DNA of 6,460 bases from a bacterium. GTDB taxonomy: Bacteria; Vulcanimicrobiota; Vulcanimicrobiia; Vulcanimicrobiales; Vulcanimicrobiaceae. Below the pieces are notes generated by a model, which ran no database searches, was not told the origin of the DNA, and saw nothing but the letters and a program-made list of their open reading frames with translations. A program made the position numbers and the translations under genes. How positions within the stretch are numbered: position 1 is the stretch's first letter; each line of letters opens with the position of its first letter. Positions 1 to 5,809 of the stretch are shown piece after piece. The DNA lies in NCBI GenBank assembly GCA_021807065.1, contig JAKAPO010000145.1:1-6460 (forward strand). Reading direction: 5' to 3'.

Positions 1-518
1 GAAAGCGAGTTGTACTCCATGCCGGTTGCGTCATCGGGAGCGAAGGATTCGGGTGGGCGTTCGTCGGCGATCGACTCGAGCGGATCCCGCAAGCGGGGAA
101 CGTCGTTTTGGGAGACGACGTGGAGGTCGGTGCGAACAGTTGCGTCGATCGCGCGCAAACGGGCAGTACGCTGATCGGCGAGGGAACGAAGATCGATAAT
201 CTCGTGCAAGTCGGCCACAACTGCCGTATCGGGCGGCATTGCGTCTTTGCTTCTCTCACGGGTTTGGCCGGCTCCACCGTAATCGGCGACTACGTCAAAG
301 TCGGGGGACAAGTCGGCTTCAAGGGACATATTGCCGTCGGATCGCACGTCACGATTGCCGGTCAGACCGGCGTCTGGGGAGACGTCCCCGATGGGATAAC
401 CCTCTCGGGAATGCCGGGGCGCGAGCATCGCGAGCACTTGAAGACGGAGGTCATGCTTCGAAACCTGCCAAAGGTCATCGCCCGTGTTGAAGCGCTGGAG
501 CGCAAGTTAAACTCATGA
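1..518 (+). CDS. lpxD: UDP-3-O-acylglucosamine N-acyltransferase LpxD, C-terminal part (5' end outside window)
   Basis: LpxD transfers a 3-hydroxyacyl chain from ACP to the 2-amino group of UDP-3-O-acyl-glucosamine in the cytoplasm, the third step of lipid A synthesis. The reading frame is open from base 3 and shows 171 residues, about half of a usual LpxD. It includes most of the left-handed beta-helix with its hexapeptide repeats and the C-terminal helix (ending ALERKLNS); the N-terminal uridine-binding domain lies upstream. Visible family motifs are GSEGFGWAF (visible residues 12-20), IPQAGNVVLGDDVEVGAN, and GEGTKIDNLVQVGHN. The His of QVGHN (codon 216-218) matches the catalytic base of E. 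coli LpxD (His239). The stop TGA overlaps the lpxC ATG in an ATGA, so the two are translationally coupled. The call rests on motif recognition and on the following lpxC-fabZ-lpxA genes; there is little real alternative. Confidence 0.94.
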   Translation, partial: KRVVLHAGCVIGSEGFGWAFVGDRLERIPQAGNVVLGDDVEVGANSCVDRAQTGSTLIGEGTKIDNLVQVGHNCRIGRHCVFASLTGLAGSTVIGDYVKVGGQVGFKGHIAVGSHVTIAGQTGVWGDVPDGITLSGMPGREHREHLKTEVMLRNLPKVIARVEALERKLNS

Positions 519-1354
519 CACAGGCGACGTTGAGAGATGCGGTGCGGTTCAGCGGCGTCGGCCTCCACACGGGGGCCGACGCAAGCGTCGAAATCCGCCC
601 TGCGCCGACGGATCACGGCGTGCAGTTCGTGATCGATGGCGTGCGGGTGCCAGCAACCGGCGAACACGTCGTTGAAACGGCCCGAGCGACCGTACTCGGG
701 ATCGGAACGCACATGGTATCGACGGTGGAACACGTGCTTTCGGCGCTTTTCGGCATGGAGATCGCGAATGCGGAAATTGCGGTGAGCGGGCCGGAGATTC
801 CCATCGTCGACGGCAGCGCCAAGGCGTTCGCCGACGCGTTCGCGCAGGCGGGCATCGAGAAGCAGTCACGTCCTACGATCGATTTCGAACCGCTCGAGCC
901 GTTCGAGATGCGCGACGGCGACCGTGCACTGATCGTGCTTCCCGGTGACGGGCTACGCGTGCGGTTCGTTGCAGATTTTCCGCCGCCGGTCGGCGTGCAG
1001 TACTTCGACGGATGGATCGACGCCGCCACGTATCGCAGCGAGATCGCGCCCGCGAGAACCTTCGGATACCTGGACGAGGTGACGGCGTTGCGCGCACGTG
1101 GCCTCGCGCGAGGCGGCAGCCTCGACAATGCAATCGTGTTTTCTCCGAACGGCGCGATGCAGGAGCTCCGCTGGTCCAACGAGGTCGTACGGCACAAAGT
1201 GCTCGACCTGCTCGGCGATCTCTCACTGCTTGGCATGAGGCCACGGTGCGACATCGTCGCGATCAAGAGCGGCCACGATTTACACGTTCGCGCGGTCCGC
1301 GAGCTTCGAGAGCGCTCGCTCTCGCGCACGCATGAGGTTCCCTCTCCAACGTGA
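515..1354 (+). CDS. lpxC: UDP-3-O-acyl-N-acetylglucosamine deacetylase LpxC
   Basis: LpxC is the zinc-dependent deacetylase that commits UDP-3-O-acyl-GlcNAc to lipid A synthesis, in the cytosol. The 279-residue product is a little shorter than E. coli LpxC (305). It carries the expected motifs in order: FSGVGLHTG (12-20), STVEHVLSAL (69-78), PIVDGSA (96-102), ARTFG (180-184), RGLARGGSLDNAIV (195-208) and RHKVLDLLGDL (226-236). Predicted zinc ligands are His73, His227 and Asp231. Glu72 matches the catalytic Glu, and His254 in SGHDLH matches the C-terminal catalytic His. The ATG at 515 overlaps the lpxD stop; a GGAG at 497-500 is rather far for a ribosome site, so coupling is probably important. 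The TGA at 1352-1354 overlaps the fabZ GTG. There is no LpxC-FabZ fusion of the Bacteroidetes kind. No catalytic residue is missing. Confidence 0.97.
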   Translation: MTQATLRDAVRFSGVGLHTGADASVEIRPAPTDHGVQFVIDGVRVPATGEHVVETARATVLGIGTHMVSTVEHVLSALFGMEIANAEIAVSGPEIPIVDGSAKAFADAFAQAGIEKQSRPTIDFEPLEPFEMRDGDRALIVLPGDGLRVRFVADFPPPVGVQYFDGWIDAATYRSEIAPARTFGYLDEVTALRARGLARGGSLDNAIVFSPNGAMQELRWSNEVVRHKVLDLLGDLSLLGMRPRCDIVAIKSGHDLHVRAVRELRERSLSRTHEVPSPT

Positions 1355-1827
1355 ACTGCGAAATGGATATCCAGCAGATCATGGAGATCTTGCCTCATCG
1401 TTATCCCATGCTGCTCGTCGACCGGATCACGGAACTCGAGCCGATGGTGTTCGTGCGCGGTTACAAGAACGTCACGTTCAACGAGCCGGTATTCCTCGGA
1501 CACTTTCCGGGCTACCCGGTGCTCCCGGGAGTATACCAGATCGAAGCGCTCGCACAGATGGGCGGCGCGGTCGTCCTTCGTCGCGGAGAGTTCGCACGCA
1601 AGATTCCCTATCTCGTCGGTATCGACAATGCGAAATTCCGCCGGCCCGTCGTCCCGGGCGACCGGCTCGACATGGAGATTCGTATGCTCCGCCACAAGCG
1701 GAACATCGGCTGGGTCAAGGCCGAAGCCAAAGTGGGAGATCAGATCGCCTGCATCGCCGAGCTCATGTTTTCGATCAACAACAACGACCGCATGGTCGGC
1801 GGCGACGCGGCAATCCTCAAGGCTTGA
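1351..1827 (+). CDS. fabZ: 3-hydroxyacyl-[acyl-carrier-protein] dehydratase FabZ
   Basis: FabZ dehydrates 3-hydroxyacyl-ACP to trans-2-enoyl-ACP in type II fatty acid synthesis, so it competes with LpxA and LpxD for the same 3-hydroxyacyl-ACP pool. The 158-residue hotdog-fold protein shows IMEILPHRYPMLLVDRI (10-26), the active-site loop GHFPGYPVLPGV (50-61) with catalytic His51, and the central-helix segment QIEALAQMGG (63-72) with catalytic Glu65. The C-terminal region KFRRPVVPGD is also typical. I chose the GTG at 1351 because it overlaps the lpxC stop as GTGA, the arrangement seen again at 4631; a GAGG lies at 1334-1337. An ATG at 1363, giving a product four residues shorter (starting MDIQQIM), is a plausible alternative that also fits the family. 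Placement between lpxC and lpxA is common in many diderm phyla and fits coordinated control of lipid A and phospholipid acyl supply. Confidence 0.96.
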   Translation: MNCEMDIQQIMEILPHRYPMLLVDRITELEPMVFVRGYKNVTFNEPVFLGHFPGYPVLPGVYQIEALAQMGGAVVLRRGEFARKIPYLVGIDNAKFRRPVVPGDRLDMEIRMLRHKRNIGWVKAEAKVGDQIACIAELMFSINNNDRMVGGDAAILKA

Positions 1828-1829
1828 GG
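1826..1829 (+). promoter_or_regulatory. Ribosome binding site of lpxA
   Basis: A GAGG lies 8 nt before the ATG at 1838 and overlaps the fabZ stop codon TGA (1825-1827). It fixes the lpxA start at 1838 rather than any upstream codon in the same open frame, and it fits a ribosome reinitiating directly after fabZ. It is the clearest Shine-Dalgarno site in the window. Confidence 0.7.
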
Positions 1830-1837
1830 CTGCCCAT

Positions 1838-2605
1838 ATGATTCACCCGACTGCGATCGTCCATCCGAACGCGCGGATCGGCTCGGGCGTGGAAATTGGG
1901 CCATACTGCGTCGTCGGCGAGAACGTGGAGATCGGTGACGGAACGATTCTGCAAGCTCATGTCGTCATCAACGGCTGGACGGAGATCGGATCCGGCTGCA
2001 CGATCTATCCGTTCGCGACGATCGGGGCCGCATCGCAGGACCGCAAGTACAAAGGCGAGCGGGCCTTTACGCGAATCGGCGATCGCACCGTGCTGCGGGA
2101 GTACGTCTCGATTCAACGCGCAACCGGAGAGAACGAAATAACGGCGGTAGGGGATGACTGCCTATTGCTTGCATACGTGCATGTCGCACACAACTGCGTG
2201 ATAGGCAACGGCGTTACGATGAGCAATCTGGCGCAAGTCGCCGGACACGTCGAGATCGGCGACTGTGCGCTCCTAGGCGGCATGGCGGGCGTTCATCAGT
2301 TCACTCGCGTCGGGCGGTACGCAATGGTGGGAGGGATGAGCAAGATCAACAAAGACCTGCCGCCGTTCTTCCTCGTCGAGGGCAATCCCGCGAAGCCGTA
2401 CGGGTTGAATAGCGTCGGGTTGCGCCGCGCGGGTTTTTCTGCAGACGAACGCAACGAAATCAAGCGCTTCTACAAATTGCTCTACGATCCCAAGATGAAC
2501 GTTTCGCGCGCGATCGTGGCGATGAAGCAGAGCGTAACGACCGCCTGCGGCCGCGAGGTCATCGCGTTTCTCGAAGCCCCCTCGCAACGAGGCATCCTGA
2601 AGTAG
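1838..2605 (+). CDS. lpxA: Acyl-ACP--UDP-N-acetylglucosamine O-acyltransferase LpxA
   Basis: LpxA catalyses the first lipid A step, acylating the 3-OH of UDP-GlcNAc from 3-hydroxyacyl-ACP; it is a cytosolic homotrimer. The 255-residue product has near-usual length (E. coli 262). It starts with the typical MIHPTAIVHPNARIG, followed by left-handed beta-helix hexapeptide repeats to about residue 187 and a C-terminal helical domain (about 190-255). Key matches are SQDRKYKGE (66-74, with Asp68 and Lys70), AYVHVAHNCVIGN (112-124) whose His118 corresponds to catalytic His125 of E. coli, and GVHQF (151-155). NPAKPYGLN (183-191) is the family signature near the end of the helix. Gly166 aligns with E. 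coli Gly173, the acyl-chain ruler residue, so a longer 3-hydroxyacyl donor (about C14) rather than C10 is inferred. The stop is TAG at 2603-2605. The last two bases of that stop are part of the direct repeat flanking the inserted element downstream. Confidence 0.97.
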   Translation: MIHPTAIVHPNARIGSGVEIGPYCVVGENVEIGDGTILQAHVVINGWTEIGSGCTIYPFATIGAASQDRKYKGERAFTRIGDRTVLREYVSIQRATGENEITAVGDDCLLLAYVHVAHNCVIGNGVTMSNLAQVAGHVEIGDCALLGGMAGVHQFTRVGRYAMVGGMSKINKDLPPFFLVEGNPAKPYGLNSVGLRRAGFSADERNEIKRFYKLLYDPKMNVSRAIVAMKQSVTTACGREVIAFLEAPSQRGILK

Positions 2606-2610
2606 CCGTG
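2604..2610 (+). repeat. Left copy of 7-bp direct repeat (putative target-site duplication)
   Basis: AGCCGTG lies immediately before the palindromic element and is repeated exactly at 2755-2761. This copy begins inside the lpxA stop codon and ends in a GTG (2608-2610) that would have been the lpxB start codon before insertion, 2 nt after the lpxA stop. The insertion reading is an inference; the repeat itself is directly visible. Confidence 0.65.
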
Positions 2611-2614
2611 ATTG

Positions 2615-2634
2615 AGGGTCGGAGTATGCCCGCT
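2615..2634 (+). repeat. Left terminal inverted repeat
   Basis: This 20-nt arm begins AGGGTCGG and ends CCCGCT. It matches the reverse complement of 2733-2752 at 18 positions, with two transitions as the only differences (A versus G at 2623 and C versus T at 2629). These could still pair as G-U or A-C in one RNA strand. Confidence 0.85.
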
Positions 2635-2732
2635 TCGGAGCCGCTCGTCGCTCCGCCATCCATGGCTCCGCTCCTGCTGACTTCCTCGCCCCTCCGCCCT
2701 CCTGGCTCCCGGGGCTCGTTCAGATCCTCCTC

Positions 2733-2752
2733 AGCGGACATACCCCGACCCT
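2733..2752 (-). repeat. Right terminal inverted repeat
   Basis: This arm reads AGCGGACA at its start and CCGACCCT at its end, and is the partner of 2615-2634. It ends 6 nt before the lpxB start codon, so the base of the predicted RNA stem would sit against the lpxB translation start. Confidence 0.85.
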
Positions 2753-2754
2753 AA

Positions 2755-2761
2755 AGCCGTG
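2755..2761 (+). repeat. Right copy of 7-bp direct repeat, containing the lpxB start codon
   Basis: AGCCGTG is identical to 2604-2610. Its last three bases are the GTG used by lpxB. The duplication would have preserved the start codon when the element inserted, but separated it from any ribosome-binding sequence in the lpxA 3' end. Confidence 0.65.
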
Positions 2762-3880
2762 CGCTATTTTTTTTCTACGGGGGAGCCGTCGGGCGAGCGT
2801 AGCGCGGTTCTTCTCGCCACGGCGATTCGCGGGCGCGATCCGCAGGCGGCGTTTGAGGGAATCGGTGCGAGCGCTATGCGGGAAAGCGGCTTTGCGTTAT
2901 GGCGCGACCATACCGGATGGGCGAGCATGGGGCCGCTCGCTGCAATCCCGCGTATTCCCAAGCTCCTGCTTCAAATGTTGCTGACGGCGTTCCATCTCAC
3001 AAAATCGAAACCGGATCTCGTGATTCTCGTCGATTTCGGCGTCTTCAATGTACGCCTAGCGAAGACGCTACGCGAGCGGTTACACTACGACGGCGCGATC
3101 ATGTACCTGTTCCCTCCGGGCGCGTGGCTCGATAGCGAGCGAACGGCGCGGGCGGTGAGCAGATGGACGGTGCCGGTGACGGCGTTCGCACATCAAGAGC
3201 GATTCTACCGCGACCTGGGATTGCCCATACGGTATTTCGGTCATCCGTTGCTGTCGTACTATGCGCCCCGAGCCGTGGGTCCGCTGCCGCCGGCCGACCG
3301 CGGTCATGTGGCGCTTCTTCCCGGAAGCCGTGACGGCGAGTTGAAGAGACACGTTCCAATTCTCTTGCAGGCGCTCGAGGAGTTGCGCCTGCGGCGGCCT
3401 TATCTTCGGGCGACCATCGGAGCTGCGGACGATGGCATTCGAGAGAGAATACGTCGGGCAATAGACCGCTTTGGCGCCCGAGACGTAGCCGTGGAAATCG
3501 GAGTACGCGCCGCACTTCAGGATGCCGACGCAGCGTGGGTTGCATCGGGGACGGCAGTACTCGAGACCCTGCTGCTCGGGGTTCCGGCGGTCGCCCTCTA
3601 CGTCGTTTCACCGAGCGTCGTTTGGTACGGAAGGCGCATGCAGCGCCGCATCTTCGGCGGGCGTTTCATCACGTTGCCGAATCTCATCATGAATGAAGAG
3701 CTCGTCCCGGAGTACCTTCAGGATGACGCAACGCCGCAGCGCCTCGCTCGCGCGATGGATCAACTGCTCCGCGACAGGCAGCGCTTCGAAGAGCGCGCCA
3801 CGGCGTTGCGATCTGCACTGGGGGATGAAGGCGCGATCGAGGCGATCGCGGATTTCGCGCTTTCAATGGCGCGGCACTAG
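2759..3880 (+). CDS. lpxB: Lipid-A-disaccharide synthase LpxB (divergent active-site motifs)
   Basis: LpxB is a GT-B (family GT19) glycosyltransferase that joins UDP-2,3-diacyl-GlcN and 2,3-diacyl-GlcN-1-phosphate into the tetraacyl disaccharide at the inner membrane. The 373-residue length is normal. Recognisable blocks are STGEPSGERSA (6-16), FEGIGASAM (32-40), LVDFGVFN (90-97), YFGHPLLSYY (159-168), LLPGSRDGEL (186-195), ASGTAVLETLLLGVP (262-276), TLPNLIMNEELVPEYLQ (305-321). Asp92 and Arg191 align with E. coli Asp98 and Arg201, which I recall as important. Several motifs deviate: the usual GEASGD reads GEPSGE, IDxPDFN reads VDFGVFN (PD replaced by GV) and the VWAWR region reads AWLDS. The GTG start at 2759 is set by the family N-terminus; an in-frame stop lies at 2678-2680 and no good ribosome site precedes it. 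It is separated from lpxA by the palindromic element. Confidence 0.9.
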   Translation: MRYFFSTGEPSGERSAVLLATAIRGRDPQAAFEGIGASAMRESGFALWRDHTGWASMGPLAAIPRIPKLLLQMLLTAFHLTKSKPDLVILVDFGVFNVRLAKTLRERLHYDGAIMYLFPPGAWLDSERTARAVSRWTVPVTAFAHQERFYRDLGLPIRYFGHPLLSYYAPRAVGPLPPADRGHVALLPGSRDGELKRHVPILLQALEELRLRRPYLRATIGAADDGIRERIRRAIDRFGARDVAVEIGVRAALQDADAAWVASGTAVLETLLLGVPAVALYVVSPSVVWYGRRMQRRIFGGRFITLPNLIMNEELVPEYLQDDATPQRLARAMDQLLRDRQRFEERATALRSALGDEGAIEAIADFALSMARH

Positions 3881-3896
3881 GCCACTAGGTTCTCTG

Positions 3897-4634
3897 ATGA
3901 TTCGTTGCTACCACACATCGGACTTGCACGATCACCGCGGCTTCTCACCGCGCATCGTCGCCTTACGCACGGAGCGGCCGGGCCTGCTTTTCGACTGCGG
4001 CGACGCGCTGCGAGGAAGTCAAAGCATCTATCACCGCAGCGAGCCCGTCATCGGTGAACTCGATCGAGCGGGATACGACGCTCAGGCGATGGGGAACAGA
4101 GAGTTCCACTATCTCTTCCCGCTGCTCGCCGCGCGCGCCCGCCGCATGCGTCATCCGTTGGTCTGCAGCAACCTAGTTGATACGCGTGGACGAACCTTAC
4201 CGTTTGCGTCCTCGCTGATACTGCAACCGCCCGGCGATGGCGCTCGGAACGTACACGTGCTGGGTCTACTCGTCGTCCAGTATCCGACGGGAAGTCGCTG
4301 GGAACGCATATTCGGATGGCGTTTTCTTCCACCGTTCGACGTCGTATCGGAGTACGCGCGCAGCGTTCCCGAAGGCGAAATCCTCATCGTTCTGTCGCAT
4401 CTGGGGCTGCACGCCGACCGAGTACTCGCAGCCGCGGTTCAGCGAATCGATCTCATTCTGGGCGGCCATAGCCACGACACGCTCTTCGTTCCGGAGCGCG
4501 TCGGGGAAGTCCCGATCGTGCATGCCGGACCATACGGGCGCTACGTGTCGCGCACCGAACTCGAGTACGACGCCACACGGGCAAGATGCCGGATCGCGGA
4601 CTTTGCGCTCCTGCCGTTGTTGGGTCCGCCGTGA
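3897..4634 (+). CDS. Cytoplasmic UshA-fold metallophosphatase with LpxH-type GNR motif (candidate UDP-2,3-diacylglucosamine hydrolase)
   Basis: This 245-residue protein is a calcineurin-like metallophosphoesterase of the UshA/5'-nucleotidase branch. The di-metal site is complete: HTSDLH (Asp9, His11), FDCGD (Asp36), MGNREF (Asn67), LSHLGLHAD (His168), LILGGHSHD (His191, His193). The catalytic His of the usual GNHE is Arg68, as in the GNRD of LpxH. It has no signal peptide and lacks the C-terminal substrate domain of periplasmic UshA; its length is close to that of LpxH (about 240). It starts 16 nt after lpxB (AGG at 3887-3889, ATG at 3897), and its TGA overlaps the next gene as GTGA. The gap contains a repeated CACTAGG (3875-3881, 3883-3889). 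Family and motif are seen directly. The role, cleaving UDP-2,3-diacyl-GlcN to UMP and lipid X, is inferred from the Arg, the operon, and the absence of lpxH or lpxI in the window. A generic nucleotidase remains possible. Confidence 0.85.
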   Translation: MIRCYHTSDLHDHRGFSPRIVALRTERPGLLFDCGDALRGSQSIYHRSEPVIGELDRAGYDAQAMGNREFHYLFPLLAARARRMRHPLVCSNLVDTRGRTLPFASSLILQPPGDGARNVHVLGLLVVQYPTGSRWERIFGWRFLPPFDVVSEYARSVPEGEILIVLSHLGLHADRVLAAAVQRIDLILGGHSHDTLFVPERVGEVPIVHAGPYGRYVSRTELEYDATRARCRIADFALLPLLGPP

Positions 4635-5809
4635 GCCGCGTGCTCTTCGTCAGCAACGGGCACGGCGAGGTAGCGATCTCCGATCGGATCTCCGCCGAGT
4701 TGCGCTCGCTCGCACCGCAGATCGAGATCGAGCATCTCGGCTTGGTCGGCGATATTCCCGCGCGATTCGCGAGCGAGGTCGGTCCACGTGCTCGCATGCC
4801 CAGCGGCGGTTTGATCGCGATGGGAAACGTTGCAAACATCTTGCGGGATCTTCGGGCGGGCCTGCTCCGGCTGACGGTTCGGCAGTGGCAGTATCTGCGC
4901 CGTACCGCCGATCGCTACGACGCGGTCGTCGCGGTCGGCGACACGTTCGCGCTCTGGATGGCATTGCAGACACGACGGCCCGTGGCCTATGTCGGAACGG
5001 CGAAGAGCGTCTACGTTGCGCCCTACGGGAGATTGGAGGAACGCATCTTGCGTAGAGCGCGAGAAGCGTTCGTTCGCGACGAGCCGACGGCGGATCGGCT
5101 ACGATCGCACGGTATCGCCGCCGAAGCTCCTGGAAACGTGATCGCGGACCTCTTCGGCAATCCGGAGAGGTTGCGGCCCGAACTTACCGAGGGTTTCACG
5201 AGTGCCGTCGCCCTGCTTCCCGGCAGCCGCGCGCACGCATACGAGGATGCGGTCTTCTTGACGCGCATCTTTTCGGCGGTGGCGCGCGACCGCGCCGGTT
5301 TGGGCGCGATGCTTTCGATCGCCCCAGGCATCGATGCGGAGCGAATAGCCGGTGCTCTCCGGGACGCCGGCTGCGAGCTGCGCTCGAGGGCGGAACGCGA
5401 CATTCCATTCGAAGTGATGCACGGGAGCCGCGTGCTGGTTCGCGCCTGGGGAGGCGAGATAGCCGCCGTACTCCACGCCGCCTTGCTGGTGCTCGGTCAG
5501 GCCGGGACGGCAAACGAAGCCGCTGCCGCCGCCGGCCGGGCGGTACTGGCATTCGATCGCGGCGTCGATAAAGAGCACGCTTCGTATCGATGGCGCCAGA
5601 GCCGGCTTCTCGGTGATGCCCTCGTGATAGCGAGCAGCGATCTGTCGACTGCAACACGCGCCGTGTCGGAATTGCTCGACAGCCCGCAGCGCCTAGCGCG
5701 CCTCGGGGCGATCGGTCGCGAGCGGATGGGTCGAGCGGGGGGTGCACGACGCATCGCCGAGCGCATTGCAGAACTCGTCTCGCGTGCCGACACGCCGTGC
5801 GCTTCGTAA
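4631..5809 (+). CDS. Lipid-A-disaccharide synthase-related glycosyltransferase (SNGHGE family)
   Basis: The 392-residue product resembles the family annotated as 'lipid-A-disaccharide synthase-related protein' (TIGR03492-like), known to me mainly from cyanobacteria and Deinococcus-Thermus. It is a GT-B fold protein distantly related to LpxB. Visible features are the N-terminal LFVSNGHGE (5-13), a family hallmark; AVGDTFALWMAL (101-112); a GTAKSVYVAPYG loop (122-133); GNVIADLFGN (168-177) in the position of the GNPMMD-type motif; LLPGSRAHAYEDA (195-207) opening the C-terminal nucleotide-binding half; and LGQAGTANEAAAAAGRAVLAF (split at 288-308), the donor-binding block. The GTG at 4631 is chosen because it overlaps the phosphatase stop as GTGA and begins the hallmark N-terminus; a longer open frame from 4586 would run inside the upstream gene. 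The substrate is unknown. Operon position suggests a lipid A- or LPS-related sugar transfer, or a partner to LpxB. Confidence 0.85.
   Translation: MSRVLFVSNGHGEVAISDRISAELRSLAPQIEIEHLGLVGDIPARFASEVGPRARMPSGGLIAMGNVANILRDLRAGLLRLTVRQWQYLRRTADRYDAVVAVGDTFALWMALQTRRPVAYVGTAKSVYVAPYGRLEERILRRAREAFVRDEPTADRLRSHGIAAEAPGNVIADLFGNPERLRPELTEGFTSAVALLPGSRAHAYEDAVFLTRIFSAVARDRAGLGAMLSIAPGIDAERIAGALRDAGCELRSRAERDIPFEVMHGSRVLVRAWGGEIAAVLHAALLVLGQAGTANEAAAAAGRAVLAFDRGVDKEHASYRWRQSRLLGDALVIASSDLSTATRAVSELLDSPQRLARLGAIGRERMGRAGGARRIAERIAELVSRADTPCAS

Larger units (their letters stand above)
2611..2754. mobile_element. MITE-like palindromic element inserted between lpxA and lpxB
   Basis: This roughly 144-bp stretch fills the only large gap in an otherwise overlapping operon. 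Its ends are imperfect inverted repeats of 20 nt (2615-2634 and 2733-2752; 18 of 20 match). It also contains smaller internal palindromes, such as GGAGCC at 2637-2642 facing GGCTCC at 2664-2669. A 7-bp direct repeat flanks it on both sides. It is too short for a transposase, so it would be non-autonomous, comparable in size and layout to Correia elements of Neisseria or Rickettsia palindromic elements, though I do not recognise the family. As RNA it could fold into a long stem, which might affect lpxB expression or mRNA processing. It is open in at least one frame on each strand (48 codons from 2608 on +; codons 2741 down to 2559 on -), with biased, Pro/Ser-rich or Gly/Glu-rich translations that match no family I know. 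Confidence 0.7.

Noticed and set aside
613..1695. Long open frame on the minus strand (about 360 codons) opposite lpxC and fabZ
   Set aside because: It lies fully antisense to two genes with intact family motifs, is rich in Arg, Ser and Pro as expected from a GC-rich shadow frame, and shows no family I recognise.
2559..2741. 60-codon minus-strand open frame covering most of the palindromic element
   Set aside because: It extends into lpxA in antisense and is better explained by the GC-rich palindrome being open on both strands; there is no ribosome site or family match to support a gene.
2606..2774. Intrinsic transcription terminator between lpxA and lpxB
   Set aside because: The stem arms are about 98 nt apart and the T8 run begins 14 nt after the stem, inside lpxB, so it is not a standard terminator. 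Stopping here would also cut off essential lpxB.
3875..3889. CACTAGG direct repeat between lpxB and the phosphatase gene
   Set aside because: It is a 7-bp near-tandem repeat with no associated element. A small local duplication or chance explains it.
4237..5055. Plus-strand open frame overlapping the phosphatase and the LpxB-related gene
   Set aside because: It is out of frame with both, Arg/Ser-rich and lacks motifs, whereas the overlapped frames carry complete catalytic signatures.
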